64,000 nucleotides of DNA from Chrysomallon squamiferum (taxonomy: Eukaryota; Mollusca; Gastropoda; Neomphalida; Peltospiridae). The position numbers and the translations under genes are program-made. The notes beneath the pieces were generated by a model. The model did no database searches. It was not told the DNA's origin and was given only the letters and a program-made list of their open reading frames with translations. The DNA lies in contig CM022673.1 of assembly GCA_012295275.1 (NCBI GenBank), positions 28,818,636 to 28,882,635 on the forward strand, read 5' to 3'. Numbering within the stretch: the stretch's first letter is position 1; the number at the start of each line of letters is the position of its first letter. Below, piece by piece: positions 44,801 through 59,906 of the stretch.

Positions 44801-47800
44801 AATGTATTAATTGTAATTTGTATTATCTTGTTATCATTTAATTCATTGTTCAGAAGCTATATCATTTAAAATCATTGATAATTTAATAATGCTTTATCAT
44901 TTTTCATCTTGAAAAGTGTAAAATCATGTTCATTATCAATTTATATCATTTACAGGTGTTTTCAGATGTAAAAAAACGTGTTAGCATGTCACATGTGTTT
45001 TCTGATGTAAATGTATCATGTAAAAACACATACTGCTTCACATGTGTTTGTTGATGTACCCTGTCTGAGTTAACTTGTGTGTGCAGATAAACTGGTCTTG
45101 AATCACTCGTACCACCAGAGATTTTTTGAACACATTTAAATACAACAATATCTGTTTTAGGGGAATACTCCACAAGCAAAAGCAATTGCCCGTCACCTTT
45201 CTGAGAAAATTGATGCCTTGAAGATGAAAATAGAAGATGCTCTAGTTAGCCAGGTAATTCTGAGTTAAACAAAAACTCTTCAACATTAACATGATACAGA
45301 ATGTCAGAATTTGTATCTTGAGTTATACCATAATAGTGTTTTTGTCCAATGATCAAACTCTATCAATTTATGATCTCCCATGCAAAAATTGTAACTATAA
45401 AATCAAATTTTTTTGTCTTTATTTCTGAAAGCTTTTATGTTAGGCATCATTATAAATTATTCCCTGATATTCTTACATCATTTAGTCTCCAAACTGAATA
45501 TCATTCTTGGGTGAAAATCAACAGATATTAATAGTTATCCCACAGAAATATTGCAGAGAAATTTAACTTTTGTTTTCGTTTACTATCTTTATTATCAGTG
45601 ACTATTAAAAATGTACAGAATGTTTATGAATTTTTTTTTTTTTTTTTAAATGTTTAATTTCTTTCAGGTTGCTGATGATTTCCTGGATGTTTCAACTCCT
45701 CTGAAACAACTGAGTGAGGCTGCTGTGGTTCCTCTAGGTAAGTGAATCACTCAGACAAACTGACTTAATATTTTATTGTTTTATTTCTTCTGAACACATG
45801 AAACATAGCTAGTTGTTTCAGCTCAAGTTTATTAAATATCACTCAAACAAACTGACTTAATATTTTTTTGTTTCAGTTCTTCTGAACAAATGAAACATAG
45901 CTAGTTGTAGGTCAAGTTTATTAAATATCATTCAGACAAACTGACTTAATATTTTTTTGTTTTAGTTCTTCTGAACACTAGCCTTGCTAACTAATAATAG
46001 TGGAGAGCCATAACACTTAAAATTTTATGTTCAGTTCAATTTAGTTATTTATCCACTTATTGAATACATTATTTTTTTCAGTTGCTAATTATTACAAAGC
46101 AAATCTTTTTGATTTTTTCTGAATTATTCAGTTGTAAGTCTTGAGTGTTTTTATCTGATATTCACAGGAACTCCTGGACGAGAGCCGAACTTCACTGAAA
46201 AGTCGAGGAACTTCGCTGCGCATGCTGCTAAGGTTGCAGACACTGCTAACCTGGTGGCCACTGCTGGAGGATGTCGAAACAAGAAAACTGTGCAGGCCAT
46301 ATTTGCCAACTCTTCCCAAGTACGTTTTAAACTTGTCTCTTTACAGAGAAATGAGAGACGTTAGGCAATAAGCATTTATTTCTGCTTTTGGATGAAATTA
46401 CAGTCAGCAGAGGAATGAGTTTATTTTGATAGATTAATTTATAATCAGAAAAAAATATTAGATTTGAAAATTAAATTAAATTTACATTTTAAAACAAAAA
46501 TTTATTTATATGTATAAATTTTTTTTATTTGTATATTTGTCTGTCTGCCTATCTATCTATCTGTTTATTTATTTATTTACTTACAATTATTATTTTTTAA
46601 TGAAAATGCACACACAATCAAACTGTTCTTTCTTGATACTGACTTTTTTATTATTTATATATACACACATACACATACATGTATAATTATCTAAACAACA
46701 GGTGAATGATCTGACGCCTCAACTTGTCCACGCAGCCAAAGTTGTGTTCAGCAATCCTGACAATCCAGCTGCTCTGGAACATTTTGACTTGCTGAAGAAA
46801 CACTGGACTGACAACATCGAGAGGCTGCGCAGTCTGGTGGACGAAGCTGTAGATTCTACAGCACTCATCAGAGCTGAGGGTAGGTAGCACAAACTCCTCA
46901 CTGATTTTATCTGTGGCAGCAGAACTGGGTAAGACTGTGCCATTTTTTGACATGATTGGTTTCAGAGTCAGTGCTTCATTCATTCATTTAGCTCTCATAA
47001 TTTCCTCTAACTACAGTCTTCTTTTACATTTAATAAAAGTTACAAAGTTCTGTATGCGTTACTATATGTTGTGAGTTACCTGTAAAAAGTATCTTTCAGA
47101 TGATTTAAAAAAAATAATATGTTTCTTTGGAAAACTGTATAAAACATAATAACCTTGGTGCTTAATATTCAATACTGTGATTGAAAAGTAATTGTTAGAT
47201 TCTATCAGTGTTACTGTCAAACAGAGCAATCATTAGTTGTTAAAAAAAAAAAAAAAAATTTAGTACTAAATGATTAAAAATTAATAACATGGGCAAACTA
47301 TTAAAAAAAAGAAGAAGAATAAACATCAAAAATATAAAACTACAAAAATACTTGTACTGTTTGATTCATTTTGTTGTTATGGCTGATATCAAACATGCAC
47401 TCCCTGTTTGCTGATTTTGATTTGATGTTTCAGAGGAAGGAATAATCCGAGACACTGAGAACATTGAAAACGGAATCCGTGTGAATGATTCTCCGAAGAT
47501 TGTTACAAACGCATCCAACATTGCCCGCAGGGCAAACCGGGTGCTGCAGGTTGCTCACAACGAGGCTGACAACAGTGAGGATCCTCAGTTTGTCGACAGA
47601 GTGAACAGCGCCTCAGAGAACCTGAAAGCCAGTACGTGCATTTTTATACGTATTTTCTAATAATCAGGTGTCATCTTCAAAGGTAGATAATGAAATATGG
47701 GGCATTTTAAACATGGTTGTCATTATAAAAAGATTTTAATTTGGGTTAATATTAAATAGAGCATTGCAACTTTTAAAATGAAATATGTCTTTTTTTTTTT

Positions 47801-49228
47801 CAATTTCGTTGATATTTTTCAGTGAAAGAAAAAAACCCAGGTTAGCCAATAATTAAAAACTTCAACCTGTAAATTTACAGTTTCAATCATCAAATGTCAA
47901 AAAAATTCTGAAAGAAATAATCTAGTCACCAAAATAAAATATAAAGAACTGTTGAACATTTCTGGAACCTGTGTTTGTTTTGATTTTGTTGAATACCTTG
48001 TACAGATAAAACAATCTAGATTTTCATAGTTATTAATAATATTTGTATAACACACACAATTTTCTAACACAAATTACAGTATGTGGGAATATTTTTATAG
48101 AAAAGTATTTTATTAAATCTGTTTTTTTGATAATTTTAAAACAACTACATGCTGTTTCTTTATTTTTATTTTTATTACAGCAATTACACCAATGGTGCAG
48201 ACTGCCAAGGTGGTGTCAATGAATCCCAGAGACAGCAATGCAGGAACTAACTGGAGGAAAGCCAACCAGTCGGTATGTTGATTGTGGTAAATTCAGTTCT
48301 GTCAATGATGTCTGTCATTTCAGGTTTCTTGAAACTGATGAGCTGCCATTAGGTAATGAGTACACACATACAGGCAGTGAAAACTTCTTCTTCTGAATCA
48401 AGCTGGAAGATTTAATCTTTCATTTAGATTTTAATTTTTCCATTTTAAGATTTTTGATTCATTTGGATTTCATTTATTTATTTATTTATATATTTATTTA
48501 TCTGTTTATCTGGTAATACTTAAATAATTATTATCAATTAACTCTCTTCATTTTTAGTAAATTAATGAATTAATAATGTAGGATTGTTAATAAACTTCCT
48601 TTATCAAATCATTAAAACAAAAACCAAATACCAAACCAGTCCTACTTTTTAATCCAGTAACTCCAGCTCGTCATTATTTCATCATTCACGACAGATCATC
48701 TCTTTCTGACATCACATCAGAGTACAAGTAATGTTAACAATGTTTGTGTTCTGCAGCTGATACACGCTGTTGGAGGAGTCAAAGACGCAGTCACTGTGTA
48801 TGGCAAGGACGGATATTTTGGACAAGGGAATCGGTACCCACAACCACCAGATATGGAGCAGCTGCACATTTCAGGTAACCATGGTAACAGTAACTGGTGT
48901 GAGAAATGTGGTGGTTGTATTATCTTTATTCCTGTAGTGTCATATACAGTACGACATGCGTATAGCCCTACCGTTTATATCTCTCGTGATTACGTAAATT
49001 TGTAATTAATGTAGAATGTTAGTGGTTGTGGTGTTGTTTTTTTCATATTTTATCCTGCTTTGTTTATAATCACAGTTCCAACTTGTCAAGTGTTTATAGA
49101 CTTCTGTTACAGGGAAAGTTGATTTTTAATTTAATTTTCCATTTTGTTACTTTATAGGTTTATATAATGCAAATATAAAAGTATTTGAAATGATATAGAT
49201 AGTTTCATCATATTATTATTTCAGACTT

Positions 49229-49271
<43 letters not shown>

Positions 49272-52250
49272 CTATAATTTTAAATGGGTTTATAATACAC
49301 AATTATATAAATTTTATTTTTTATATGTTTATTTTTTTCAAACTGATTTTTTTCAAATTTTAAAACTGGTGTTTATAGGATTTAGGGAAGATTGTTATAA
49401 TTGTTTTTTTTTGCAGCATAATGTGACTGAGTGTTGTGTGTTTCAGTGAGTGTTGTGTGTTTCAGTGAATGTTGTGTGTTTCAGTGAATGTTGGTTCCTG
49501 TGTGTGTTTTTATTACAACTGTTTTTATAGGGGGCAGTAGGAGGGAGTAGTTTTGTTTTTGTTTTTTTTGTATTTTAACAAAGTTCACTCTTAGTTATTA
49601 AAATTGTTCCTCAGAGTCAACTGACTAATTGAAAAGTTTGTTTTAGTTTAAAACTGACTTGGGGATGTTCTAAAACATAACAGGAGAATGAAATCAATTT
49701 GAAAAATAAATAAGAGATATCTATAATTTTAAACAGATAAAGTGGAGATGATGCAGCTCTATCTATTTCCATTCACTGTTATGTTTTGAATGTCCCTAAA
49801 TAATTTTATTTGTTTATTAATATTTTTTAACTTAAATTTTTGAAATAATAATAATAATAATAATAATAATTTACTTGAAGATTTCCAGCTCTTTATAAAG
49901 CCAAAACTTGTCTTCATGACGTTTATAGCTGTCGTAAAACTGAGTTATTTTCACAGTCTTTGACTCCTAAGTGTGCATCCATTCTAGCACCTCTGTGTTA
50001 CGCCGACTGTATCCCAGTTGACGGAGACCCTCCGCTGCAGGAGATTAGCAACGTCTACTACGCGCAGCCTCATTCGCCCTACACGCTAGTCGTTGATAGC
50101 GATGCCGGTAGATCAGTTTTGGCTCGAGGTAGTCGAAGTAGATGCATCTTTAAACAGTTTCCACTTTTGCAGTCTTTTGTTTGCAGTTCTTTGCCCTTCT
50201 CAAGTTTTTTCCACGTTGTTTGGCATTTGTTCACTTTCTGCATGCACAAAAGAAAAGAAGAAGAAAAAGAAAAAAAAAAAAAAAAGATTAGTCGCAGATT
50301 TAGTTGATAGATTTTTAGAAGTAAGACTTTGTGTAGCTGGGAGTATTGGAAGATTTTTGAATGTTCCATAAAATATTTTTTGAATTTCTTGCCTCGTACA
50401 GCATTTTCAAAACATTCTTACAGGAATATGTAATTTTCTTTCTTTGTATGTTTGTATACAGAGTTTAGATAACTCATGTATTTCCTGTGTTTAAGTGTTT
50501 GGAGTTATCATGGTGAATAATCTACAGCTAGGTACAGATTTATTTTATCAGTAAATGACTTGATGGCTGATTAAAGATTTAAAAAGGTTGATTATAAAAT
50601 ATTTTTGAATAGGAACACTAGTTGAATTTTCTTTGGAACTTCGTATTTAAACATTATTAATTTTCTTGTGATATATACCAGTATACAGCATAATTTTGTT
50701 TTGATTGAGACATATAAATGTTTTGATGCATTTCAAAAGAATACTTTACTTTAAATAATGATTAATGAGAAACAAGACAGTTTCATTATTTACAAGTGAT
50801 AATTCTACATTTGTTTCAGAAGGTGCATTTTGTCTTGATGCTTGTGGCATGTTTGTTTATTGCTATTGAAAACTGCTTTTTATTCAGATAAACACACTCA
50901 TGACCAGAAGAAACTATCCCAAGATATCATTTTCATGTCAGTCAACAAATTAATAAAATAACTATGAAACTTTGTAAAATATTTTCAGTTTTGTGGACAA
51001 ACAGACTGTCTTCCTTCCTATGCTACTACTATCAAAAGCTTTTCTGTTCACAGAATTAAAAATATTTCTTTACTCATATAAAAATTATTATCAGATTTAG
51101 ATTATTTTCCATTGTGATTTTTTTCATTCTTCACTTGTAAATTGTGTCATTAATATAAGATAGATTTGTTTAAACTGAAATACATGACCTTCTAACCTGT
51201 ATTGCATGTTGTTCCTTTAACAGCATTCTGTACTGTAATGAATTTGCAAAATGATTCACTTATCTCTTGATGCAAATGTCGTAAATCTTCAATGCTGTCT
51301 CAGAATTGATTCTTATCAGCATATGCATGTGCTAATAGTTTCTTCTGTTGTAAAATTACATCTTGTCTTAATAAATTGAATAACATTTGAAGTTAATATA
51401 ATGCCATTCTTACCTTTCATATTTCTTAATGCCTTATTCTTCTGTGTCATTATTAGAGTGAGTGTGTATGCAGTTAAAGTCAAATAGTTCCAAAAGGAAT
51501 GTTTAAATCACTGTCATATCTGGAGAACGTATTCATTGCTTATTTCAGTGTAGTATCATGCAGTAATGAGATTTTAAGTCATTTCAGATGTGAGATTTGT
51601 TTAAAATATCTAATGAAATTTAACATCTGTTCTTTATGGACTGTCTTCAAATTAAATTACTAATGTAAAATACATTCAGTCTAAGATTTAACTACATTTG
51701 ATTCATTATTTCATCTATATGGTGCCAAAAAATGCTGCAATTACCAAACGTACAAAAGTAGATGTGTGTATATCAGTCATTGTATCAGTTTCTTAACATT
51801 CAGGACTACACTTGTTCTTTTATGAGTAAATTCAGACTTGACCTCATAAGAAATACAGTTCTTCTGCATGTTGCTGAGACAAACCATTTCTACCTGACAC
51901 AGTCCTTAAACAAAGCCAGTATGAAAAAAATATTTAGCAAAATCTGTATTCCTTCCATCACAGTCTAGTCACAAATATCCTCTTGTGTATAATAAATTCA
52001 CTGAACTTTTTTTTTTTTTTTTTTTCCCAGCATTTCTTTGGTATCATTTTTCTATTTGCTTTTAATGTTTATAGTTCTCACTGGCTAACAGAGTCTAGAA
52101 GTGAAGTAATGTTGTAACATCTTGTCTAGAACTTGGTGAAAGTGGAATTTCTGTAATAACATTTAACAGCCTGAATTATGTTTGTACAACCTAACGTCAT
52201 TGGTTATATTTGTTCAATATTGTTTGATATTGCAAAATATATCTGAAATA

Positions 52251-52281
<31 letters not shown>

Positions 52282-54886
52282 TATATATTGAAAATATAAG
52301 TTTGAATAAATCCTGATTAATTACTAATTTCAACATGGTTTCATATTTTAAATATATAATCGATTTATGTATAATGTCATTAAAACACTAATTATCAATT
52401 TGCTCAGTATAATGTTTTGTTGTTAGAAAACTGTGTTGTATTAATTCACATCTTAATGTTACAGTGCTGGACATTGGGATGAATATTTTACATTTCATTG
52501 ACTCTTTCTGCATTTATATATTCACTTATCACTTCTAAAAAATGTATTAGTCATTTTTGGTTTAGTGACAAATACTTTTCTTTGATTAATAATAAATAAT
52601 GACAAATTTGTAAATCTGCTTAAAGGAATTTTTAAAGTGTTTTTAACTCTATATATCAGTGTAGCTAAAGAAAGGCAAGGACAAAAAAAAAATAAATAAA
52701 TAAATAAATAAAATGAAAAATGAAAATGGAAAATAAGAAATAAGAAGACAAATGTTCATCTCAATGTTCTTGTCTCATGTATGAAACTGCTGAGTGCACG
52801 TTTACAAATGTAAAACATCTTACCATTGGACGAATGAATGTGTTTGGACGATTCTGATTGGTCATCATCATTTCTACAGTTCCAGATCAGTACAGCACGA
52901 ATGGTCCCCTGAGCAACCAGCAAGAAGGTACCCATTATATCTCATCTCATAGGCGCCATTATCAGCCATTTCAGTGCCAAGAGCAGTTTGTTCTTTTTGT
53001 GACTTTATCCTAACAGCCCAAACCTGCCGTAGAACAACAGTCACTGAAAACAGTCACTGAAAACACTGAACTGCATTAATGCTTACAATTTTTATTCACC
53101 CTTTATTTTATTTTTTTGATACAGAAATATCAGATTTTGATTCTAAAATGTTAATGGCAAAATGAGAATTCCATGAAACTATGGAAAATTGTTTAGAAAT
53201 TTTGATACACTTTTTTTCAAAACAGTTTTTAGAAAGATGAAATTATAATAGATAACTCTGTTGGCATTGTAAGATTATTATTATTAATTTATTGTTTCTT
53301 TTTCTCAGTTATTGTCTGTGGTTGTTATTATTGGAGTGAAACATAGGCCTTGGCACTGAAAATATTTTAATTTTAATTCATGCTTTATTTGACTAATATT
53401 TTCCCCATCCCATAATTAATTTATGTTTTGTTTTATGTTGATGAACATTTCTGTTACCATGGTATCAATTACTATTATTAATGTTTTCTTTACAAATGTG
53501 ATATCAGTTCTTGATTTTTTTTTTTTTTTTTTTTTTTTTATTAGAAGAAAAAAAACTTGCAATAAATTAATACACTGTTACTTATTTCTCTCTAATTATT
53601 TATTTATTTATTATTCATTTATTTATTTATTTGATTGTTTAAGAAATAAAATATTGCCACATTTTAAAATAGATTACCATCTTAATAGAAATGTTCTCTG
53701 CATTATTTATTGATAAATATTTTTAAATTAATATACTCCTGTATTATGTATATCCCCCATGTTTGAATATTGTTTTTTGACTCGTTAAATACTTTTATTA
53801 TATGAGTTACCTGATATTGATATATATGCCTGATTTAATGTTATTTTATGTGACAGAAGTGTATTTATAATGGCAATATGCATTTTGTGTTGTTTTTCTT
53901 TTCCAAATTTTGGAATCTTATTATGTTCTTTTTGTCCATTTGAATTTTGGTATGCAGAAATGTTATTTTTTCTTTCATTACTTGAATTTTCAACATTTGA
54001 AATCACAAATTATATATATATATATATATATATTTATATTTGAAATATAGCTTATCCTTTAGTTCTCCTTCTACCTTAGTTTAAAGTAAAAGAAAAACTA
54101 GATATTTAAAAACTCAATAAGTAATTTGTAGTATGAAATGAACACCATGCAGACTAATCAGGTTCTTAACAGTTAAAAATGTTATGGGCAGGATTCATTT
54201 GAAACCTTTGAATCCCCAAGCTTGGTATGTAATACTGGTTGTATTGTACATGATTATTAGCTTCATTTTTATTCATGTTCAGGTATTATTAAAAATGTAT
54301 ATATCTGTATCATTTTTTTTGTATTAGTTAAATGTATGCAGCAAATTACATCTTGTGTTAAATACTTGAGTGTTGTTAGATATGCATATATTGTGTTCAG
54401 ATGAAGAAATTGTATATTATATATATATATATATATATTTGTGTACATGCATAACGTGCCTTTATATTACGTTATTGTCATACTTTTCTGCTGTTTGTTG
54501 TTGCGTTGATAATAAATTTCACGGTTGATGTCTTTTTTCAGCAACTCTGCGCCAAGACCGCTACGCAGGACACGAGCAATGCGCCCCACCCATACCCCCA
54601 CCACCAGTGCCCCCACCCCCTCAGGATCCATTCAGCTATTACTCCTATGGGGGACGAGGTGCCAGTTTCTCTTTGTTACATCTTTTTATTTTTTTTTTTC
54701 AGGCATGATCTCCTCCTGCATGCTCAGGTAGAACTAACAGAGAGATAATGTATTGAGAAAACCAAAAACTAGCAACAATAAAATCCCACACATAATATAA
54801 TTCAGTTGCCTGTTGGCAGTTATTTTTTTAACACTGCCATGCAATTTTTTGCAGCTATTTTTGCCAAAGAAACATTTCTCAGTAAT

Positions 54887-54919
<33 letters not shown>

Positions 54920-56839
54920 GTAATTTAAGATTGGAAATATATCATTTGAAAACATGGTGTAGAAAATGCAAATGATGCTCATATAATAATAATAATAATA
55001 ATAACACACACACACACACACACACACATACACAAAGACATACATACATACATATATATTTTATTATTATTATTATTATTATTATGATTATTTAACTACA
55101 GCTTTTTAAAAAGTGAAATTTGTTTGTTTGCTATTTTGTATAGCCAGTAAAACATAAAATCTGTAGCAGGTTACTGTCTGAACTTTCATCATTCTGCCCA
55201 TTTTAACTGAACAGTTCACCAAAAACAAATCAGAAAATTCTCAATGCTATAACAACATGAGAAAAATAACGACAGATTATTTTTATGAAATATATAAAAA
55301 TGAGTATTTAATTGAACTGCTTTTGTTCAATAGTAATTGATTTTATATTGTGTGTTCACTTTACTTCATAATTACATGCTGATAACGGGATTTTTTAAAT
55401 TATCTTTCACATTACCATTTTACTGAAGCTTTTATATTAATCCGTTTTATGTTTGTTGGCAGGTCTGAAAATATATAATGATACGTATTTTTTTTAATAT
55501 GCCATTTATAATACTGTTTTATTCCTTTTCCTTTTATTTTTTTATTATTATTTTTTAATTGCATTTTTTTGTTGTTAGATGTGGATTCCAAATTGTATGC
55601 TATGTTTCTGTAATTGTGATCCAAAATAATTGGCACTTCAGGAGTTAGTTAGTCCAAAATAAAGACTGATTTAAATTTAATTAAAATATTATCAGCAGAT
55701 GTATCTTACAAAAAGTTATATAAATAGTTAATTGGGCTTATAATGTCATCTGATCAAATTAAACAAATCATTATTTTTTATTATTATTATCATCATCATC
55801 ATCATTATTATTATTAAGATAAAACACAGGTATATGTGTTAATTTAAAAAATAAATAAGACATTACATGACATATTTTAATGAAAATGTTGATTATTTTG
55901 GATTATTATTGTATAGTCCAATTTTAATTTTTACCATTTTTTATTTCAACATTTAACCAGCATCCTCAAATGTTGAGAATAGTAACTAACATTCATTTTT
56001 GTTTTCAGAAGCTAAAATCGCATTGCTGTTGAATTTCAATAACAACAAATTATTTTTATTTTGTGTTGCCTGGACATTACTATGTCAATACTATGTAACT
56101 ATTGCAGATTTTTATGTGTTTCTTTGGTGGTATGAACAAAGAGCCTAAATATGTTTATTTTATTCTATATGTTTGTTTCTTTTTGTGTTTATTGAACCAA
56201 CCTTTGCTAACAATGAAGTATATCAATAAGTTAACAAATATGCATGTATCCAGCTTTTATCCATTTTATTTTATTTTATTTTATTTTCATCATGTTTTAA
56301 TTGTAGAAATAAATAAAAATAAATAATTAATAATCATAAAATAAATAAATGATAATGGTATTTTTGTCAGGAAGATTGTTGTATTCATTCATATGAATAT
56401 GCTATATTTATTATTATTGTTCTGGTTTCTAGTATCAACAGCTAAGAAATAAATAAGTTACATTTTGTTCCAAAAATATTGGATTCTTTGGTTTATAACA
56501 ACAGTAATTCATTTTGCTACAGAATTTGTATTATTGTTTCAATTCTTAATGAAAACTTGATTTTTATTGCATTATTTTATATTCTGTTTTGATTTTTTAA
56601 TCATCATTTTTTTATAACACATGCATGATACTTTTGTGTTTGAATGGCTTGAATATATATATATATATACTGATATTTATTTACATTTTATATATTTGAC
56701 AAAGCAACCAAAATTTGTTTGATGAAATTAAGTAGAGAACTCATACTTATCCAAAAAAAAGAAGAAAAAAGGAATATACCTTTAAGATACAACACTCGAT
56801 TTGCTTCTTTCTCTATATATATCTGTGTATGTCTGTCTG

Positions 56840-56904
<65 letters not shown>

Positions 56905-59840
56905 TTCTCTCTCTCACACACAGACACACACATTCATTTCTTCTTTTTTTTATCTGTTCAGTCTTCCTGCTGCATTAAAATACCACATCTAGCCATGTTC
57001 ACTAAGCTAAACTACCTGACACATCAGCCTCGTACATAATACTAGTGACGTATAGATTACGTGGTTGTGTTTGCAGGATAAATTCATTTTGTTTTTTTCA
57101 TTTTAATTAACAGTTAACTGCAATATGAACCTTTTTTTTTTCATTCCTATATTTTAATATTTTAAAAAACAAAACAAAAATAATGATATTCCAGTAGAAT
57201 TATTGACAAAAACATACTAAATGTAAATAATATTACAGAAAATTAACAGAAATAATGTCGTACCACAAATCTAAAATTATAATTTAAAATAACTGTCTTT
57301 CACTTTCAGCTGAAAGGTTTTGAAAGAATAACAAAAAATGTATTAAGAATTAAAAATTAACTATTCCATATAGAGCTAATGAATATTTGAACAACTATTT
57401 ATTATGTAATAATAACAACTATTTATTATGTAATAATATTCAACTGATAATTAAATTTTTGGGGGTATACTGCATGGATCATTTCAAGACAAAAGTCTGA
57501 AAATTGCATAACCGAGCTGATTCTAAATATATATAGACATATATTTTAATAATATATTTTCTCTGGTTTCAGAGGGTGCCCCTCCAAGGCCGCCCCTCCC
57601 CCATGAGATGGCCCCACCTCGCCCACCCCCACCAGAGACAGATGATGAGGATGATTTCCCAGTACCTCAGGCTAATCAGCCGATCATGGTGAGTAAATCA
57701 GTTTCACATCATTTTTCATCATCACTCACAAACCTTTCTTTCACGTAAATATTTTAAAATTATTCAACTGTGGTAAGTCACTTCTGCATCGTTTTAATTT
57801 CTTGTTAATGTGAATCTTTGGTAGATGTGGAGAAAAAGTTTTAAAGTATATCCTGCACAGTTCTGTTTTTTTTGTTATTTGCCTTCCTGTCCTGATTAAT
57901 AATGAAATAAAAAGAAAACAAAAATTTGGTCTTTAGAACAGATCTGAGAGCAGCCATTTTTCTGTAGTAACTTCATCAGATTGATTTGCTGTAAGATTTG
58001 AATAAAAACATGGCAGTCATGTTTGCAATAAAATCATATTTCCAGTTCTGAAGAGCCTAACTGATGTCTTTCATTTATTTTGTAAAATTATTATTTTATG
58101 GTCATACTCTATATGAACAATAACAATAGATTAAAACTTGAAAGTATAAGGATTATGTTTTTATATTAGTTTTTTTATACACTTTAATAAAATTACTTGA
58201 TACAGTGAATGCTATTTGAGGTACCAACATGAAAAAAGCATTGTTCTGATTGATCATTGTAATATGTAAATTATTTTTCTCTTTTGTTATTTTTAAAGAA
58301 TGTTTGGACATATTTTTGCAGTCAGTATATTTTAAAATATAAACTGAAAATATAAAAACAGTCAAGATGTCAGCTATTTGTATAATTAATTTCCAAAAGT
58401 GTAGTGAATGACATTCCGCAAAATAACTAAATAAATAAATATGTAACTCCACAATCTCATAATATTCTGGAGTTCATGGTTTGAATGGGAGATTTTGCCA
58501 TTTTTATAAAAAAAAAAAAAAAATTCCAGATGATAACTTTATTTGTTTAATGACCCCCATTTCTGCTGATTAAAAAATAAAAGAATAGAATAACAACAAC
58601 AAAAAGGCTGTCATTTTTGTCCCTTTCTCAAGGCATTTCAAAATGTTAACAAAATACCTGAAAGACTGAGTATTTGTAACTTCTGTAATGATTTACTTGT
58701 GCTTTATTTTATTTTATTTTATTTTATTTTATTTTATTTATTTATTTATTTATTATCTTCCTTCCTATGTAAGATGTCATGATAAAATAAAACCACTTCC
58801 AAACACTTATATAATAATCATGCTTTATTATTAACAAAGATTGCTATCAAGAATCATACATTATTTTCTACTGTATAAAAATGTAAAAGTTTGTTCACAA
58901 AGCCAGTTCATTGCAGTATGAAATGGAAGAAATCATAAAACCTATCACAGCTTCTAGTGTTGTCTGTTGTGAACATAATGTTTTGAGTTGCCCATTTTTC
59001 CATGCTGCTGTTACATAAGGCTCTAGAGCTAGCTCTTCAGTTTCTGTCACCAGTAAGTGCAATCAGTCAGTGTCAAGCATGGAGCATGTTAGCCATTGTT
59101 CATTTACAGTGTCATCCCATAAAACTCTCCAGCAAACTATTGTGTTTTTGATTTTTGACTTGATTTGATTTGATTTTTTTTTGTCTGCAGTATTGTGTAC
59201 ATGTAACAGCTTATTTTTATTATTTTCTTTGGTCATTAGTAAGTTTATCGTGGTGGGAAATGACAAAAGTTGAAGTTCTTGTTCCCGTTGTACATCATGT
59301 TACTTGTTTGAGAAAGTCCTGATGTTGTGCTCAGTAGGTGGACCTCATCTTTTTAACTAACTGGTCACAATCTTTATCAATATTCCACTTTAGCTGTTTC
59401 CATCTCCAGCTAAAGGCCCGTTTTTAAAGAAACAGAATCTACTGTTCTCAAAAAACCCCTGAGTTCTACTCTTTATGAGACAGCACATATAAAACATCAC
59501 TTGTTGCTGACAGAAAAAGAATAGCTCATTCCACCTTTCCTCTGATTTTGTCAAGTTATTTTCATTAGAAGAGATTTCAATACGTTTCCCTGTTTTTCCT
59601 AATGATTTACAAATAAAGAGAAGCTGAAAACAGAAGCAAAAGTATTTTTTTTATAATTGTTAAATAAAAATAAATGTTGTAGGAGTAGAAGATTATGGTG
59701 TGTTCTGTGATGTTCAACATATTTTATTTATCTTTTTAAATTTTGTTTTCTCAATACCATTTTATTTCACATTGTTTATTTTTATTATTTTACTAATATG
59801 GATGTTACTTGTCAGCAATCCAAAAAAAAAGAAGATCCAT

Positions 59841-59906
<66 letters not shown>

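Larger units (their letters stand above)
48875..52879 (+). other. VCL intron 16 region around the candidate cassette exon
   Basis: About 4 kb between exons 16 and 17. Contains (TA)n 49230-49265, a 19-bp tandem repeat 49428-49492, (AAT)n 49847-49870 and 52246-52282, and the candidate exon 50018-50107. The rest is AT-rich without recognisable genes. Confidence 0.6.

Noticed and set aside
49957-50107. Longer form of the candidate vinculin cassette exon using the ttttcacag acceptor
   Set aside because: In the frame required by exon 16 it hits TAA within five codons, so only the acceptor at 50017 is compatible.
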